Below, piece after piece: positions 63,746 to 64,000 of a stretch of 64,000 nt of DNA. Position 1 is the stretch's first letter. Each line of letters begins with the position of its first letter. Origin of the DNA: Takifugu bimaculatus (Eukaryota; Chordata; Actinopteri; Tetraodontiformes; Tetraodontidae); assembly GCA_004026145.2 (NCBI GenBank), contig CP034990.1, positions 8,026,200 through 8,090,199 on the forward strand, given 5' to 3'. Under the pieces are notes generated by a model. That model was not told the DNA's origin. It made no database searches and worked only from the letters and a program-made list of their open reading frames with translations. The translations under genes and the position numbers were made by a program.

Positions 63746-64000
63746 CTTGCAACTATGAGAACATCGAAAGACCGTTCTTTAAAACCTTGCATAAGATATA
63801 CGTTTCTGCATAAGGGAATCTACACAACTGATATCTAATAAACATGAATGACGGGGCATGGTACAAACGAAAGATTTTTACTTAAATATGGGCATTTTTT
63901 CCATGCATGTTGCTGAAATAACAAACTATTCTCTATCGCTGTGGTATGTTAGCTTTAGCTAGCTCGAAGGTCAAACCCGAGACGTTTGACTGCTGAATAC
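63746..64000. other. ndufs3 first intron or promoter side
   Basis: It should contain intron 1 and perhaps exon 1 of ndufs3 on the minus strand. No convincing start or targeting peptide was recognised. Confidence 0.4.

Overview
The window looks like teleost fish genomic DNA, probably percomorph. Genes are intron-rich with GT-AG junctions, and there are long CA/GT microsatellites and fish-type families: an NLR-C (NLRC3-like) receptor with a B30.2 tail, six-cysteine astacins with nine exons, and C1qtnf4 facing Ndufs3. All gene models were made by reading splice sites and phases by eye; no alignment or database search was run.

Layout. 1-4.9 kb (+): 3' part of an NLRC3-like gene (end of the N-terminal domain, FISNA, NACHT, two LRR exons, PRY-SPRY), with a repeat inserted between the LRR exons. 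5.8-7.1 kb (+): decayed LINE-1-like ORF2 fragment. 12.8-22.6 kb (+): tandem astacin metalloproteases A (intact), B (complete exon set, one frameshift) and C (5' half lost, pseudogene). 22.7-23.7 kb: insertion with a perfect 17 x 20-bp minisatellite, whose empty site is visible downstream of gene B. 23.7-34.2 kb: no gene seen; repeats, CT tracts and one 30-nt hairpin. 34.2-39.5 kb (-): defective endogenous retrovirus with a tRNA-Trp primer site, 4-bp target duplication, and internal and 3' deletions. 41.2-42.7 kb (-): fourth astacin D, complete and inverted relative to A-C. 42.8-57 kb: no protein-coding gene seen; many repeats. 57.0-58.7 kb (+): C1qtnf4, with a telomere-like repeat in its intron. 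61.9-63.7 kb (-): Ndufs3 exons 2 to last, the gene running off the right edge.

How the genes relate. A-D share exon lengths and phases (for example 179 and 82 nt for exons 6 and 7), so they descend from one intron-containing ancestor. They encode secreted zinc endopeptidases of the kind that act at fish epithelia. C1qtnf4 and Ndufs3 converge, the same neighbourhood as on human chromosome 11p11.2, and anchor the right end. The NLR gene is a member of the large, fast-evolving fish innate-immune receptor family. No new multi-gene system was recognised. The most interesting material is the decay and rearrangement history of the astacin cluster and the structure of the retrovirus.
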